A DNA stretch of 64,000 nucleotides, taken from the NCBI GenBank assembly GCA_002007465.1, contig LNAC01001817.1, forward strand, positions 26,728-90,727, given 5' to 3'. Of the stretch, positions 1 through 10,377 are shown piece after piece. The position numbers and the translations under genes are program-made. The DNA is from Ailurus styani (lineage: Eukaryota; Chordata; Mammalia; Carnivora; Ailuridae). The notes beneath the pieces are model-generated. The model was not told where the DNA came from, did not search any database, and saw only the letters and a list, made by a program, of their open reading frames with translations. Position 1 is the stretch's first letter, and each line of letters begins with the position of its first letter.

Positions 1-984
1 TGTATGGGAAGTAGCAAGTGTTGGGCTTTCCATTTCCTGTGTGTAATATTCTTTTTACCTAGAACATCCTCTTTACCCCATGGCCTTGGCTGTATGTGGA
101 AGACATGCCAAGACTCTATATAGAGTCAGCCTCACTTTGATAAGTTAAAAGGGGAGATAAGGGAATTTAGAAATTCCTATTGTTTTGATAGGGCCCAGCT
201 TTTAAGTCTAGCTGCTTATTTGAAAAGTCTATTTTCCAAGTCAGAGGCCAAACTGTAGCTTTCTTTCTCTCTACATTCCTGTTTAACAATCCCAATTCCC
301 CCAAGGCAGATGAATGCCTCAGGCTGCCTAGAGAGAGCTGTCTCTAGCAGAAAGTGTAGGAAACAAAACAAAACAAAACAAAAAAACACGTTAATGTTAT
401 TATTAGAGCAGTACAGTTCTGACCCAATATTCTGACTCACAACTTGAAGGTTGGTATCAGGTTTTAGATTCTATCTAAAAATACTATCTGGTTAGAAGAC
501 AAAGTGCCTGAGGCCAATATCTGCTCCTATCAGCAAACCATTGACGCATATGCAATCTTCCCTCTTGATATTCCCCTCAGGGTGTGGTGCTCAAAATTTT
601 TAAGAAGAGGCAAATAATCACAAAAATTCTCATTCCTCATAGTAGACTATTATTTTTTCACAATAGACTTTATTTTCAGAAAATGGCATAGCTTCCTAAG
701 TTAGTGGGCTCTTTAGTTACCAAACCAAATAGACTTTTATGGATTTTTCCTTTTGCCTCAGACTCCAGTAGGGCTTTGCATGGTATGGTAACCTTCCTGG
801 TCGGTCTTTCCTTAAAATTTTGGCATTTTGTTCATTATAGATATTTTTGTGTTAATTTTGCCTTTTAAAAATTATACATTAAAATATTACATGTCCTGAA
901 GGCTGAGTTTTGGGACTTCCATAAACTTTGCTCTTGGAGCAAGGACCTCACTGGCTTCACCCCAGGCCCAGCCCTCTTGTTCTC
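1..984. other. Unassigned non-coding sequence
   Basis: No recognisable gene or repeat head. The only structure is a short AAAAC-type simple repeat at about 361-387. The one reverse-strand open frame (216-440) has no recognisable motif and its frame crosses that simple repeat. Confidence 0.5.
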
Positions 985-1215
985 AAGATTCAACTCCACA
1001 AAGCCTTCTCTCATGTCACTAAAGGCATTCAGTACTTGCTTTGAATTAGTATCTCACTTTTCATCACTATTCTCATGACCTTATGACTAGAATCATTTAT
1101 GTACATGTCTTTTATCCACTCTCTTTCCTTCAACTCTAAGCCACTTGGGTTGAAATCCTGGGTGATTCACCTTTGTCTCCTTTTAACATCTACTAAAGTA
1201 CCTTGTATAAATAAA
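985..1215 (+). repeat. Probable L2 LINE 3' fragment, sense
   Basis: Text running from 'caagattcaactccacaaagccttct' words to a final 'gtataaataaaggtttc' resembles the L2 3' region, which reads like 'aagcctcc / ccttccctgacc ... ataaatgtttg'. The match is loose and rests on memory of the consensus, so an L3/CR1 relative is possible. Confidence 0.33.
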
Positions 1216-2064
1216 GGTTTCAGGAGCGAAGCACATTCTGTTTCATAAGGAAAGAAAATGTAAAGTATGTTCTAGCAAAATTTATATCAGAATAGTTACA
1301 GCTTTTCTAAAACACAAGGGAGCTTGAATAACTTTTAGGCTATCTTGGAAATTTACTTATATTGAACACCTTATTCTTGTAGAATGCAGTGTAAGTGAAT
1401 TATCACTGTATTTCACTAAATTTCTGTCCCCTTACCATGCTATGACTGATAGTATTCAGAACGGTGGTAGAGAAATACACTGAGAAGAGGGATAAAAACG
1501 TGAAATTAAATGTTTGCCCTTGATAATCTACAAAAAGGATAATCCACACGCAGACACCCAGGAGTTGATGGTACAATTTATCTTTAAGCAATTTGATACA
1601 ATGTTGCCACAGGACATGACACAGTAATTTATTTCTAAAATGTTAGATTCTGTTAGTATTTTCAGATCAAACTTTGTTTTCTTCTTGACATAATTGATTA
1701 CTGCTTTCATTGGGATTTATTTTAAAGTAATTCTGAACTGAAAAACTGCAAGGAAAGTAGAAACTGCACATTTCTCTATTAGGGCAGCTGTGTCTAGAAC
1801 AGCACAGCAGAATTCTTTTTTTTGCTATTTGATTTCTCTATCTCTTTATTGCTCTATTCATTGTAGAAAGAACTGCAGGTCACACATCAGTCTTTTGAAT
1901 GAAGATTACTTAGACACACAGACTGAAAACATCCCATCAGCAGCAGTAGTGATTTCTTACATGAAACATAGAAATTTGAGGATACTGTGAATGAATTATG
2001 CTTTTTTAGGATACTTTACTTCCACCACACAGCCAAGTCCTTTGTTGCCTTTCCCCACATACAT
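1216..2064. other. Unassigned AT-rich sequence
   Basis: AT-rich, with no SINE, LINE or LTR landmark I recognise. Three open frames of 60-66 codons lie here on both strands; none has a motif or a credible context. Confidence 0.45.
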
Positions 2065-2400
2065 CAGTTAGCTATTGCTGTATAACGAACAACTTCAAAT
2101 TTTAGTAGCTTTAAACAATAGTTATGTATTATTTCTTATGAATTTATGGGTTGACAGGGAGGGTCTGCTGATCTGGAATAGGTATGCCTGGACTTGGATA
2201 GCTCTCTCCTAGCTCTGTGGTCAGTTGGTGGGTCAGCTCGGGGTAGCTGGTCTAGGACTCCCCACGATGGAAGCCTATCTTTGTCCCACAGTGTATGTGA
2301 TTCTGTAATAGGTGATCCTGGGCTTGTTACCATGGCAAGGGTGTAGTTTCAAGACAGAACAAAAATATGCAATCTTCTTCAAGTTTAGGTTCAGTACTCT
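2065..2400 (-). repeat. MLT1-like LTR fragment, antisense
   Basis: Begins with the reverse complement of a typical MaLR LTR end ('cagttagctattgctgtata', then 'tagtagctttaaacaata', matching GCAATAGATAACTAATACA and TGTTTTAAGCCACTAA read backwards). A region with 'gctggtgggtcagctcgggg'-like words follows, as seen in the same LTR class. Exact subfamily not determined. A very similar antisense piece lies at 32172-32500. Confidence 0.45.
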
Positions 2401-2674
2401 CATACTATTACTTCAGCTGCATTCTCTTGGCCAAAGCAAAACGTAAGACAGTCTCAAAATCTCTGAGATGAGCTTCAATGTCACACTGCATGAGGTATGG
2501 ATACATGGAAGGGAATAATTGGGGTGGGACATTTTTAGAATCAGTCTATCATACAATATGAGATGTTCTCTTAAGATTATATGTAACTTATTTCTCAAAA
2601 TATTTGACATACATTTCAGAATCAATAGAGTCATGCAAATATTTTTGCTTAATAAATAAACATTTAAGATTAGG

Positions 2675-3240
2675 TGTGGCTTGCAGAATTCTAAAATGGC
2701 CCTGAAGATTCTTGCCCCTTGATGTACACACCCTGTAATCCTCTCCTTTTGAGTATGAGCAGGATTTGTGGATATAATGAGATACTTATTCCCTCAATTA
2801 AGTTATTTTATATGGCAAAAGTGATTCCTTGATTATGTGACATTTTCTAAGACTGTTTTTGCAGACTGGAAAAGCTCTCCTCTGGTTTTGAAGAAGTAAG
2901 CTGCCATGGGGTGAAGGGGTCTGAAAGGACCAGGTAGCAAGGAACTAGGAGGACCTTCATGGAGCTGAGATGGTGCCTGATTGACAGCCAGCAATGTGGT
3001 GGCAACCTCAGTCCTACATCTGCACAAAACTAAATTCTGCCCACAACTATGTGACCTTGAGCTCCACAAAGGAATGCAGTCCAGCTACCACCTACCTTGC
3101 AGCTTTGTGAGACCCTAAATAGAAGAATCAGTTAAGCTCTGCCCAACTCTTGACCTACAGAAGCAGAGATGGTAAGTGTGTTTTACTTTAAGCTACTACA
3201 TTTGTGGTAATTTGGTATGCTGCAGTAGAAAACTAACATA
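2675..3240 (+). repeat. MLT1-like MaLR solo LTR, sense
   Basis: Starts with TGTGGCTTGCAGAATTC and ends with the LTR-style tail 'taagctactacatttgtgg ... agaaaactaaca'. In between come landmarks in the right order: 'gattccttgattatgtgac', 'gaagaagtaagctgccatg', 'gacagccagcaatgtgg', 'cctacagaagcagagatgg'. The length of about 565 bases suits an old MaLR LTR. No internal retroviral sequence adjoins it, so it is a solo LTR. I see no clear 5-base target duplication, as expected at this age. MLT1F or a neighbouring subfamily is my best guess. Confidence 0.6.
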
Positions 3241-3829
3241 TCAGTGGGGACATCCAAATGAGACTTTAAGAGCAAGATGTAAATAGAAAGTAAAGACAAA
3301 GTTTTGCAGATAGGGGTTTCGGACCTTTATCAAGTTAAAACACATTTAATTTTGAAATTCTTGGTGACCAAAATCAAAGGAAAAATATGTGCTTTTGTAA
3401 CTATTTTTGAATTTACTTTTGTGTGTAGCACATGATTCCTCTTGCAGACTTAAAAGACACAGAATTGGAATGCTTAACAATTGTGAAATCAACTGTTATC
3501 AATCAATCTCAGTCTGGTGGTATTATTTCAGAAACTTGCCGCTGATGTGCAGGGCTTAGAGCTTAGAGGTGGGTGAGATATCAAAACAAAAGAATGATTC
3601 AATGTATGTAGTGCTCCACTCTTGTTGCTCAGGGTTAGAAAGTCAGATAAGGTTGGTTAAAAGCCCTGGTATTCAAGTACAACTGTCTTAAATGAGATTT
3701 TTTTTCCAAGATAGAACCATCTGTTCCCCAGTGGAAGAGCATTGTACATCCAAGGCAGAGTAGGGTGTAGGAGGGGACCAGGCTTAACACCTCCTATCTC
3801 TGCTGATAACCTTGACATCTGTCAAGCCC
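3241..3829. other. Unassigned sequence
   Basis: No repeat landmark, open frame or simple repeat of note. Confidence 0.4.
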
Positions 3830-4350
3830 AAATGATGAGGAGTCACTGACAGATTTTAAACTGGGTAGTGACCTGATAAAAGAAAGAGCACCCTGGCTAT
3901 GACCTAGAGAATAGATCTGGGCTGGGGGGTGAGGTGGCCAGTAGAGGAATCACCCAGTAAATTTGGTTTGAGATGGTGTATTCTAAACTAGCAACATGAC
4001 CATAAGGATGGAAGTAGGTGGAGAGAAGCTTAAGATGTGTCCAATTGGTGGAAACACAGAATAGGACTGATCAGAGATGCAGAAGGAAAACTACAAGAGA
4101 GGAATGACACAGACACAGAGAAAGAGGAAACAGTTCCAGAAGTGGTCAATCACATCAGATGCTGCCAGGAGGTAAATTACAATGACAGCTGAGATGTTTG
4201 CATCCCATGTGTCAGTTCAAGGGTGATTTGAGATCCTTAGTAAGGGAGGCAGGGATAATTGAATCCAGAGTCCTGGTAAAAGTTTAGCTGTTCGTCGAAG
4301 GGACACATTTTCTTGGAAATGGGTGAGAGAAAGAGGCAAGGAAGGCTGAT
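3830..4350 (-). repeat. Probable L2 LINE ORF2 fragment, antisense
   Basis: Contains antisense L2 phrases such as 'ttttaaactgggtagtgac' (consensus: ttttaagcaggggagtgac) and 'gtcaatcacatcagatgctg' (consensus: gatcaactgtgtcaaatgctgctg). The second phrase lies in the reverse-transcriptase part of L2 ORF2. Heavily diverged, with no open frame left. Confidence 0.45.
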
Positions 4351-5057
4351 TTTTTAAAATTTATTTTTAAAAATTAATTAATTAGTTAATTAATTATTGT
4401 TTCTATTAAGGCAGGGGAGAAGAATAGGAAAAGGAATTTAATGACGTTTTTACAGGATTTTTCACACTTCATCTTTTAAGCAGAAAGAGAGATGCACTGA
4501 TGGTGAGTGAGGACTTTCCTTCCTTGGACTGGGAAATGAGAGGCAAAGAAGACCAGTAGAAGTAGGAGAATTTCTGGTCAATGGTAATGGCAGCTGTGGC
4601 TGCCACATGTGGTGGTTTCTATAGGTCCTCACCCACCATTATTTGGGGCTGCTTCCAGGGGCATTAACGCAGCTCTTCTGACCTGCTCTGTATACTCTGA
4701 TGGAGTCTCTCCAGAGCCAAGAAAAAGTCTCTGGAGATGGATGTGCAGGTATTCATTGTAGGCGATCTTTGGGGCATGGAGATTAATGCTGAGGAGGATG
4801 AGTGGGGGGCCAGTAGGTGGGGGAAATATCCAAGCCTGGTACAAAAAGGAAAGGTTACATGAGAGTTCTGGCATAAAATTGGTTGATGTGACACACTATG
4901 GGATCTAACCTGGATAAGGAAGGGAATAAACCTAGGAAGGGGTTGACTGGTTGGGAGGGAACAGGAGAGCTCCCTGGACCTGGATCTCTTAAGGAGGTCA
5001 GAGCAGGTATAAGAATAGAGAAATAACCAGATGGGGAGAACTAGTCATTGTGGTTTA
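4351..5057. other. Unassigned sequence with an AT palindrome
   Basis: Opens with an AATTAATTAATTAGTTAATT-type near-palindrome at about 4371-4397. The rest is purine-rich and may be more worn L2. Two overlapping reverse frames of about 80 codons (4629-4894) read the same bases in different phases and look like chance. Confidence 0.35.
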
Positions 5058-5073
5058 AAAAAGTTGTATATTA

Positions 5074-5157
5074 GGGGCACCTGGGTGGCTCAGTCGGTTA
5101 AGTGTCTGCCATCTGCTCAGGTCATGATCCTAGGGTCCTGGGAATAAAATCTTTTTT
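5074..5157 (+). mobile_element. Can-SINE, internally deleted
   Basis: The head 'ggggcacctgggtggctcag' and the tRNA-derived region through 'agggtcctggga' are intact. The sequence then jumps straight to the tail 'ataaaatctttttt', so the CT-rich body is missing. A target duplication of about 16 bases flanks it (5057-5073 and 5158-5173, AAAAAGTTG..TATTA with two differences), so the short form sits in its own original insertion site. Confidence 0.9.
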
Positions 5158-5424
5158 AAAAAGTTGACTATTAGAGTTAAACTTTTTACAGATGGAGAGT
5201 TGTAGATGAGGACAAGAGCACAACATGATCACAGGAGTGGGTTGCTGAAATAGAGAAGGTATAGATCCTAGGAAATGAAGAAGTTCAGGAGCTATGAGTC
5301 AAGGGTATTGAATGATCCTTTCCATGAATATTTATTAGACAATGTAAGATTTGGTCTGGAGTAGTAGACTGTGATCAGGTACCAATGTTTTGATGACTGT
5401 GAAGGAAAGACTAGGACATGAGTA

Positions 5425-5500
5425 GTCTGTAAGCTTCATGAGGGCAAGGGATACCATTTCTCATCACCACTGTGTTCTGTGGCCTACCCCGGTGTCATGC
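5425..5500 (+). repeat. Possible L2 3' end, sense
   Basis: 'gtaagcttcatgagggcaag' followed by 'ttctgtggcct' resembles the L2 3' end (taagctccttgagggcaggg). Short and diverged. Confidence 0.4.
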
Positions 5501-5672
5501 TGCATAGTGAGTTACCTCAATTGGCTCAATTAGTGGCTTAAAACAACAATAATCATTTGTCAGCTTATAGTTTCTGTGGGTTAGGTATTGAGAAGCTTAG
5601 CTGGCATTTGGCTGGCAAGTTGGTGTTAGTTGTTGGTGGAAAGCTTCAGTTCTTTGCTATGTGGTTGTATAC
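5500..5672 (-). repeat. MLT1-like LTR fragment, antisense
   Basis: 'tagtggcttaaaacaacaat', 'agtttctgtgggttagg' and later 'gcaagttggtgttagttgtt' appear in the order expected for an antisense MaLR LTR 3' half. Confidence 0.5.
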
Positions 5673-5699
5673 TGAGGTACAAAACATAAAAGGAAACAT

Positions 5700-5990
5700 A
5701 AGTTTGCAGTTCTAAGAATAGGGGGTTCATTTTGGAGCATTTCATTTTAAGACACCTATGGGACAACTTCAAGGATTGCCAAGGACAGTTAGATATATGA
5801 GTCTGGTGGCCAGAGGAAAAGATGGGATGGAAATAAAGATTTAGTTGTCATCACTACATAGACAGTAACTTAAACCACGGAATGAATGAGGTGGCTGAAT
5901 AAGAAAGCTCAGGGGAAGTGATGGGATTGTGGGAGAAACCATAGCTTCAATTTGAGAAGGTTGCCAAGGAGACACTGTTCCTGGAGGAGG
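5700..5990 (-). repeat. L2 LINE ORF2 fragment, antisense
   Basis: Landmarks: 'cattttaagacacctatggg', 'cagttagatatatgagtctgg', and 'tagttgtcatcactacatag'. These match antisense L2 (gagatgcctattagac, cagttggatatacgagtctgg, gggagtcatcagcatatag) in order. This part of L2 ORF2 surrounds the reverse-transcriptase YADD region. No open frame survives. Confidence 0.5.
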
Positions 5991-7451
5991 GTCACATTTC
6001 AGTCATGATGAACAGTCCCAGAAAACATAGAAATATCGGCTATCAAGGTAGTAGGGGAAGTCAGAACAGGTTCATAAAAGCATCTGAGGGCATGAGACAG
6101 GATTTCTGAGAGTGACAAAGAATGAGGGTGATGGATGGAAATATTCATAGGGTCTTGAACTTGGATTAACAGCTTTTCTGCATTATCCCTTATTAGAGCA
6201 CCAGGTTTGGCTTCCTGTAGGGGTTGGCCCTGTGACAGGTTGCTATCCTGGGTCTTTAGGACACAGGACCTACGAAGATCCAAATAGAAGAAATGGAAGA
6301 CCATGATTGATTTTCAATATACTTGAGTGGCAGGTGATGACAAAGTCTGGCATTGTTGGTGTTCTAGCTGGAGTGGAGTCTACCCCTTATCAGATTCTTT
6401 ACCTGATCCCAGATGCCCATACCTGGAACCATGGACTTTGCATAAGAAGCCACTGTAACACCTTAACCTAGGGTCAGAACTCTTCCCACCTCACCTGACT
6501 TCCATCATCTTGTACCTCAGCACAGTAAGTAGCCCCTTGTTACCAGCTTGCTGAAATCCACCTTCCCAGGCCTTGTTTTGCTTTGGAAATCTTGCCCAGA
6601 TGGTTGGGGCCAAGACACTCCTTTAAAGACTCTTTAAAGACTCTCCTTTGCTGGGATTACAACCGTGTTGGCTTGGAAGCCTCAACTATTTCCTGGTGAA
6701 ACCATCAGCTAGACCTCTTAGAGATAGACCTGGGTGGAAGAGCTGTGCCTGAGATAACGGTCTAGAAAGATCAATCACAAGAGGCAAATCCAGAGGACAG
6801 AGACCAGAAACAGACCAGGGCCCATGCATTAGCTTCTACAGATACAAGATCAGTGAGAACAGACCAGAAAGTAGAGCCAGATTCACACCAGTGCATTCTC
6901 AGCCAGAGCCTACCTTTCCAGCCAGTATACTGCCTCCTGAGGTACAGAGGAGAATACTGTTGGTGTTTGGGGGTCTTCTTCACTAACTTTAATATAGATG
7001 TTGGCTGAAGCTCCGGGTGTCTGTGAGAGGCTTCACGATATCCATTCTATTTCCATGCTTTTGCTTATGGCTCCAAATAGAACTTCAGGAAAAAGCTAGT
7101 TTTGTGGGGCTGGTTCTGGGATGGTGTATCAGTTAAGAAGATATTGAACTTAATGAGGCAGAAACCCAACTTTAACTCACATTTTATTATAAGGATCCAG
7201 GGGCTTTCAAGGATTCCAAACACAGGCATGTGGCTGGGATTCAGAAACCACTGGAAATAGCCTTTGAAAATTTCCAGGAAGTCTCTGTGAATATCACCTC
7301 TGTATTTCAGGCTTGCTCTCTCTCTCCCCATCTCTCTCTTTTTCTCTCTTTCTCTCTATCTCTCTAGACAGATTTCCCCCCAACCTCTTTAATTGGGTGA
7401 TGTTAACTATAATCTTAAACCCCTGTAGTTCTAGAACTTTACGTTAGTCTC
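5991..7451. other. Unassigned sequence
   Basis: No repeat I can name apart from a CT-rich simple stretch at about 7316-7367 and a short direct repeat of CTTTAAAGACT near 6620-6645. Reverse-strand frames of 70-101 codons at 5999-6304, 6771-6983 and 7065-7331 carry no motif and are not supported as genes. Confidence 0.4.
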
Positions 7452-7580
7452 AAACTATGGTCCCCAGACCAGCAGCGTTAGTCTCTCCTCAGACCTGCAG
7501 AATTAGAATCTAGAGTGGGGTCCAGCAGTCTGGTTTACAAGATTCTAATGCATGCCAAGTTTAAGAATTCCTGGTTTCTA
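7452..7580 (+). repeat. MER5A-like hAT fragment
   Basis: 'ctcaaactatggtccccaga', 'agacctgcagaattagaatc', and 'attctaatgcatgccaagttt' follow the MER5A consensus order (non-autonomous Charlie-group hAT). Terminal repeats are worn away. Confidence 0.5.
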
Positions 7581-7831
7581 TCTCACAGGCACCCCTTCCT
7601 TTCTTGTTACTTTATGTTCCTTTTCCTGGAGCAACACCCATCCAATCTATTGCCTGCTTTAGGGCCTGGAAGTTGCATTAGTTAGAATAGCGATTCTTGA
7701 AATCAGGTTTCTGGGTCCTAACGGGTCTCAGACTCTTTCAGGCATTCCGTAGGTCAAACTATTTTCATAATAACACTAATATTTTATTTGGCCTCTTCAC
7801 TGTATTGACATTCCCACTGATGGTACAGAAG

Positions 7832-8016
7832 TGGGCGCCTGGTTGGCTCAGATGGTTAAGCGTCTGCCTCTAGCTCAGGTCACAATCCTGGGGTCCTGGG
7901 ATCGAGTCCCACATTGGGCTCCCTGCTCATTGGGGAGCCTGTTTCTCCCTCTGCCTCTCTCTCTCTCTGTGTGTATCTGTCTCTCATGAATAAATAAATA
8001 AAATCTTAAAAAAAAG
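7832..8016 (+). mobile_element. Can-SINE, sense
   Basis: Head 'gggcgcctggttggctcaga', the tRNA-derived block through 'gggtcctgggatcgag', a CT-rich body, 'aataaataaataaaatctta' and an A-rich tail. It uses the older caniform head (TTAAGCGTCTGCC). It sits inside the hAT fossil and so is younger than it. Target duplication is unclear. Confidence 0.92.
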
Positions 8017-8029
8017 AGAGAGAAGCAAA

Positions 8030-9290
8030 GACAAGGCAAAAATTGCTGGTGCCTCAGCACAAATCAAGGCTGTGATACTAAAATACCAGCAGTGAGGGTA
8101 CTCTTCACTGCCACACACTCACAGTGTATAGATAAAAACCCAGTTTCATTTAAGAATTTCCTTGATAGGGGCACCTGGGTGGCTTACTCAGTTAAGCATC
8201 TGCCTTCGGCTCAGGTCGTGATCCTAGGGTCCTGGGATCAAGCCCTGCATCAGGCTCCCTGCTCAACCTGCTTCTCCCTCTCCCTCTGCAGCTCTTTGTG
8301 CTTGTGCTCACTCTCTCTGTCAAATAAGTAAACAAAATATTTTTTAAAAAGAATTACCTTGATAAAGAAAGAGAAATTGTATTAAATTTATTAATAACAT
8401 AAAACTAATTTTTATCAAATTTTGACCCACGGGTCTGTGTTTTTAAAACTCTGGGTGACAAAATGAGAAGCACCCAGAAGGCACGTCTGCCGCATGATGG
8501 TTGTCTCAAGAAAAGGGGCTCGTGCAATTGTTGGAGCTGTAAGATGAATTAGCCACTTTTTCATGGAAAAGCATTTGTACTTGAAAGAACGACTGATAGA
8601 CAAGCTATGGTGTTTGGCAGACATTTCCTCAAAAATGAAGTAAGTAAACCTGTCACTTCAAGGAAAACAACTGACAGTATTTGTTGCCAATGATGACATT
8701 TGAGCTTTCAAGTGAAAATTATAATTTTGGAAGACTCATATCCACCGCCATGAGCCTGACAGATTCTCAATTCTTAAGAACTTTTTTTTTTTGATGAGAT
8801 CCATGGTAATGTTAAGCAATGTTATTCTTTGATATTGTATAATGACATGTGTCAATATTTAGAAGATCTGCATAACTCAGTGAGCCAATACATTCAAAAT
8901 GACCAATTCATGATGTTACAAAACCATGTAAGGGTTAGAGAGGCATTCAAATTATAGACTGAAGGATTTTAATGACACAGAGTAAAAAGTTTGGTGATAT
9001 GATTTCACATTCCACATTACAACAAACTTAAGAAACTACTGCTTGTCAAGTTTTTGTATGGTATCAAAAAAGAAAGCTCACCGTTATCTGAAATGGCTAT
9101 TAAAAAACTCCTCTCTTTCCCATACCTGTATGAGGCTGGATTTTCTTCATATATTTCAACCAAAGCAACAAAGTAAAACATAGTGGATGGAGAAGCGAAT
9201 GTGAGAACCCAGATGTCTTCTATTAAACCAGACACTGAAAAGATTTTCACAAATGTAAAACCATGCCTATTCTTTTCACTACCTTCTTGG
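8030..9290 (+). pseudogene. hAT transposase remnant (broken)
   Basis: This is the coding core of the hAT fossil. The clearest part is the C-terminal dimerisation region: bases from about 9080 read P-L-S-E-M-A-I-K-K-L-L-S-F-P, then Y-L-Y-E-A-G-F-S-S-Y. This is the hAT signature in which a C/Y-E-A-G-F-S motif follows a short Pro-hydrophobic stretch. Upstream, pieces such as 'F-M-E-K-H-L-Y-L-K-E-R-L' (about 8558-8595) and 'K-Q-L-T-V-F-V-A-N-D' (about 8665-8695) appear in different frames, separated by stops and frameshifts. The SINE at 8168-8348 also cuts it. No functional protein can be made. The family assignment is from memory, and the catalytic acidic residues were not located. Confidence 0.6.
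8168..8348 (+). mobile_element. Can-SINE, sense
   Basis: Head 'ggggcacctgggtggcttac', body and A-rich tail. Flanked by a 16-base target duplication at 8152-8167 and 8349-8364 (AAGAATT[T/A]CCTTGATA, one difference). The duplicated bases are transposase-derived sequence of the surrounding hAT fossil. Confidence 0.95.
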
Positions 9291-9533
9291 CGGGGGAGGG
9301 GAATATAGCTAGTTTTCATAAAAATGTTATTTATGCTAACATGTAATGGGTTTATTATTATTTTTTAAGGAATGAAAATAAAATTTCCTCAGTTCTAACT
9401 TCTAACATGGTAAATATTGATGTATATAATCCATACAAAAGATGTTTGAGGTCATCAATAAAATTTTCAAGATTATAAAAGGGTCTAAAGGTTAAAAATT
9501 TTGATAACTGCTGAGTTGGAGTACAGCTCAACT

Positions 9534-9736
9534 ATTTTTTTTTTGAGAGGGAGAGAGAGTGCATGAGTGGGAGTGGGGGTGGGAGAGGGCAGAGGGAGAG
9601 GGAGAGAGAGGTTCCTAAGAAGTTCCATGCCCAGCATGGAGTCTTGACACAGGGCTCAATCCCACAACCCTGAGATCATGACCTGAGCCAAAATCAAGAG
9701 TCAGACCCTCAACCGACTGAACCACCCAGGTGCCCC
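9534..9736 (-). mobile_element. Can-SINE, antisense
   Basis: Ends with the reverse complement of the SINE head ('gaaccacccaggtgcccc') and starts with the T-rich tail. An 11-base target duplication ACAGCTCA[A/C]CT lies at 9523-9533 and 9737-9747. The purine-rich body is long and has many G-runs (about 9569-9602). Confidence 0.95.
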
Positions 9737-9747
9737 ACAGCTCACCT

Positions 9748-10304
9748 CTTATAACTAAGAGATATTTAGAGAAAAGGGCATGGCAAAGTGATTCAAACAA
9801 TATAGAAATTTCTCTTTTTGAGGAACATTCCATAAGTGCATTGGGAGGGAAACTAGGGCTGATAGGTGGTTCTATTCCATGGGTCAGCCGGGGTCTCAGA
9901 TTTCTTCTGTCTTTTTGCTCCAGTATCTTCTATTCTGGGGGCTATGGATGGAATGCAGGATGTCTATGAATGTGAGTAAGAAAACCTCTAATGGAAATGT
10001 AGCATATCTCTCAATTATAGGCAGCAAACCACAGTAGTATCAGCAGGACTTGTGACTGTGTCACCAGTCAAGGTATTTTCATATCATATTATAGTTACTG
10101 CAGTTATCTCAAAATACCATTTATACTCATCACTTTAAAACTATGTTAGTCATTAGACCCCCTTGTGAAATCTTTGTATGTAGTATATCAATAAAGAAGT
10201 GCATAGAGTAATGCATCATACATTTATTTAAAAATGTTTTACAACTGTATTTCCTTATGATCGATTTTGATTTCTCTTACAATCCTTTGTACATTTATGT
10301 ATTT
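9748..10304. other. Unassigned sequence
   Basis: No recognisable gene or repeat. A 79-codon forward frame (9730-9969) starts in the SINE flank and has no motif. Confidence 0.4.
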
Positions 10305-10316
10305 AAAACATCATTC

Positions 10317-10366
<50 letters not shown>

Positions 10367-10377
10367 ATCATTCTGTT
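10305..10377 (+). mobile_element. Poly(A) tract flanked by a 16-base duplication
   Basis: About 41 uninterrupted A bases (10321-10361) lie between two identical copies of AAAACATCATTCTGTT (10305-10320 and 10362-10377). The arrangement matches L1-driven target-site duplication with only a poly(A) tail inserted. An assembly slip that duplicated the flank is the main alternative. Confidence 0.6.

Larger units (their letters stand above)
7684..9515 (+). mobile_element. Charlie-like hAT DNA transposon fossil
   Basis: A hAT transposon remnant with recognisable transposase-region sequence over most of its length, interrupted by SINEs at 7832-8016 and 8168-8348. Its 3' end 'gtctaaaggttaaaaatttt ... 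aactgctg' matches the hAT-Charlie ending in which a phrase of the type 'ccaaaaagtttgagaaccactg' closes the element. It belongs, by recall, with the Charlie elements related to ZBED5 and the C-terminal part of GTF2IRD2. Neither terminal repeat nor the 8-base target duplication can be drawn confidently, so the ends are approximate. The element cannot move: its reading frame is broken in many places. Confidence 0.7.

Noticed and set aside
5074..5157. tRNA-like A-box and B-box sequences, here and in the other SINE heads
   Set aside because: They are tRNA-Lys-derived SINE heads with target duplications and tails, and cannot fold as complete tRNAs.
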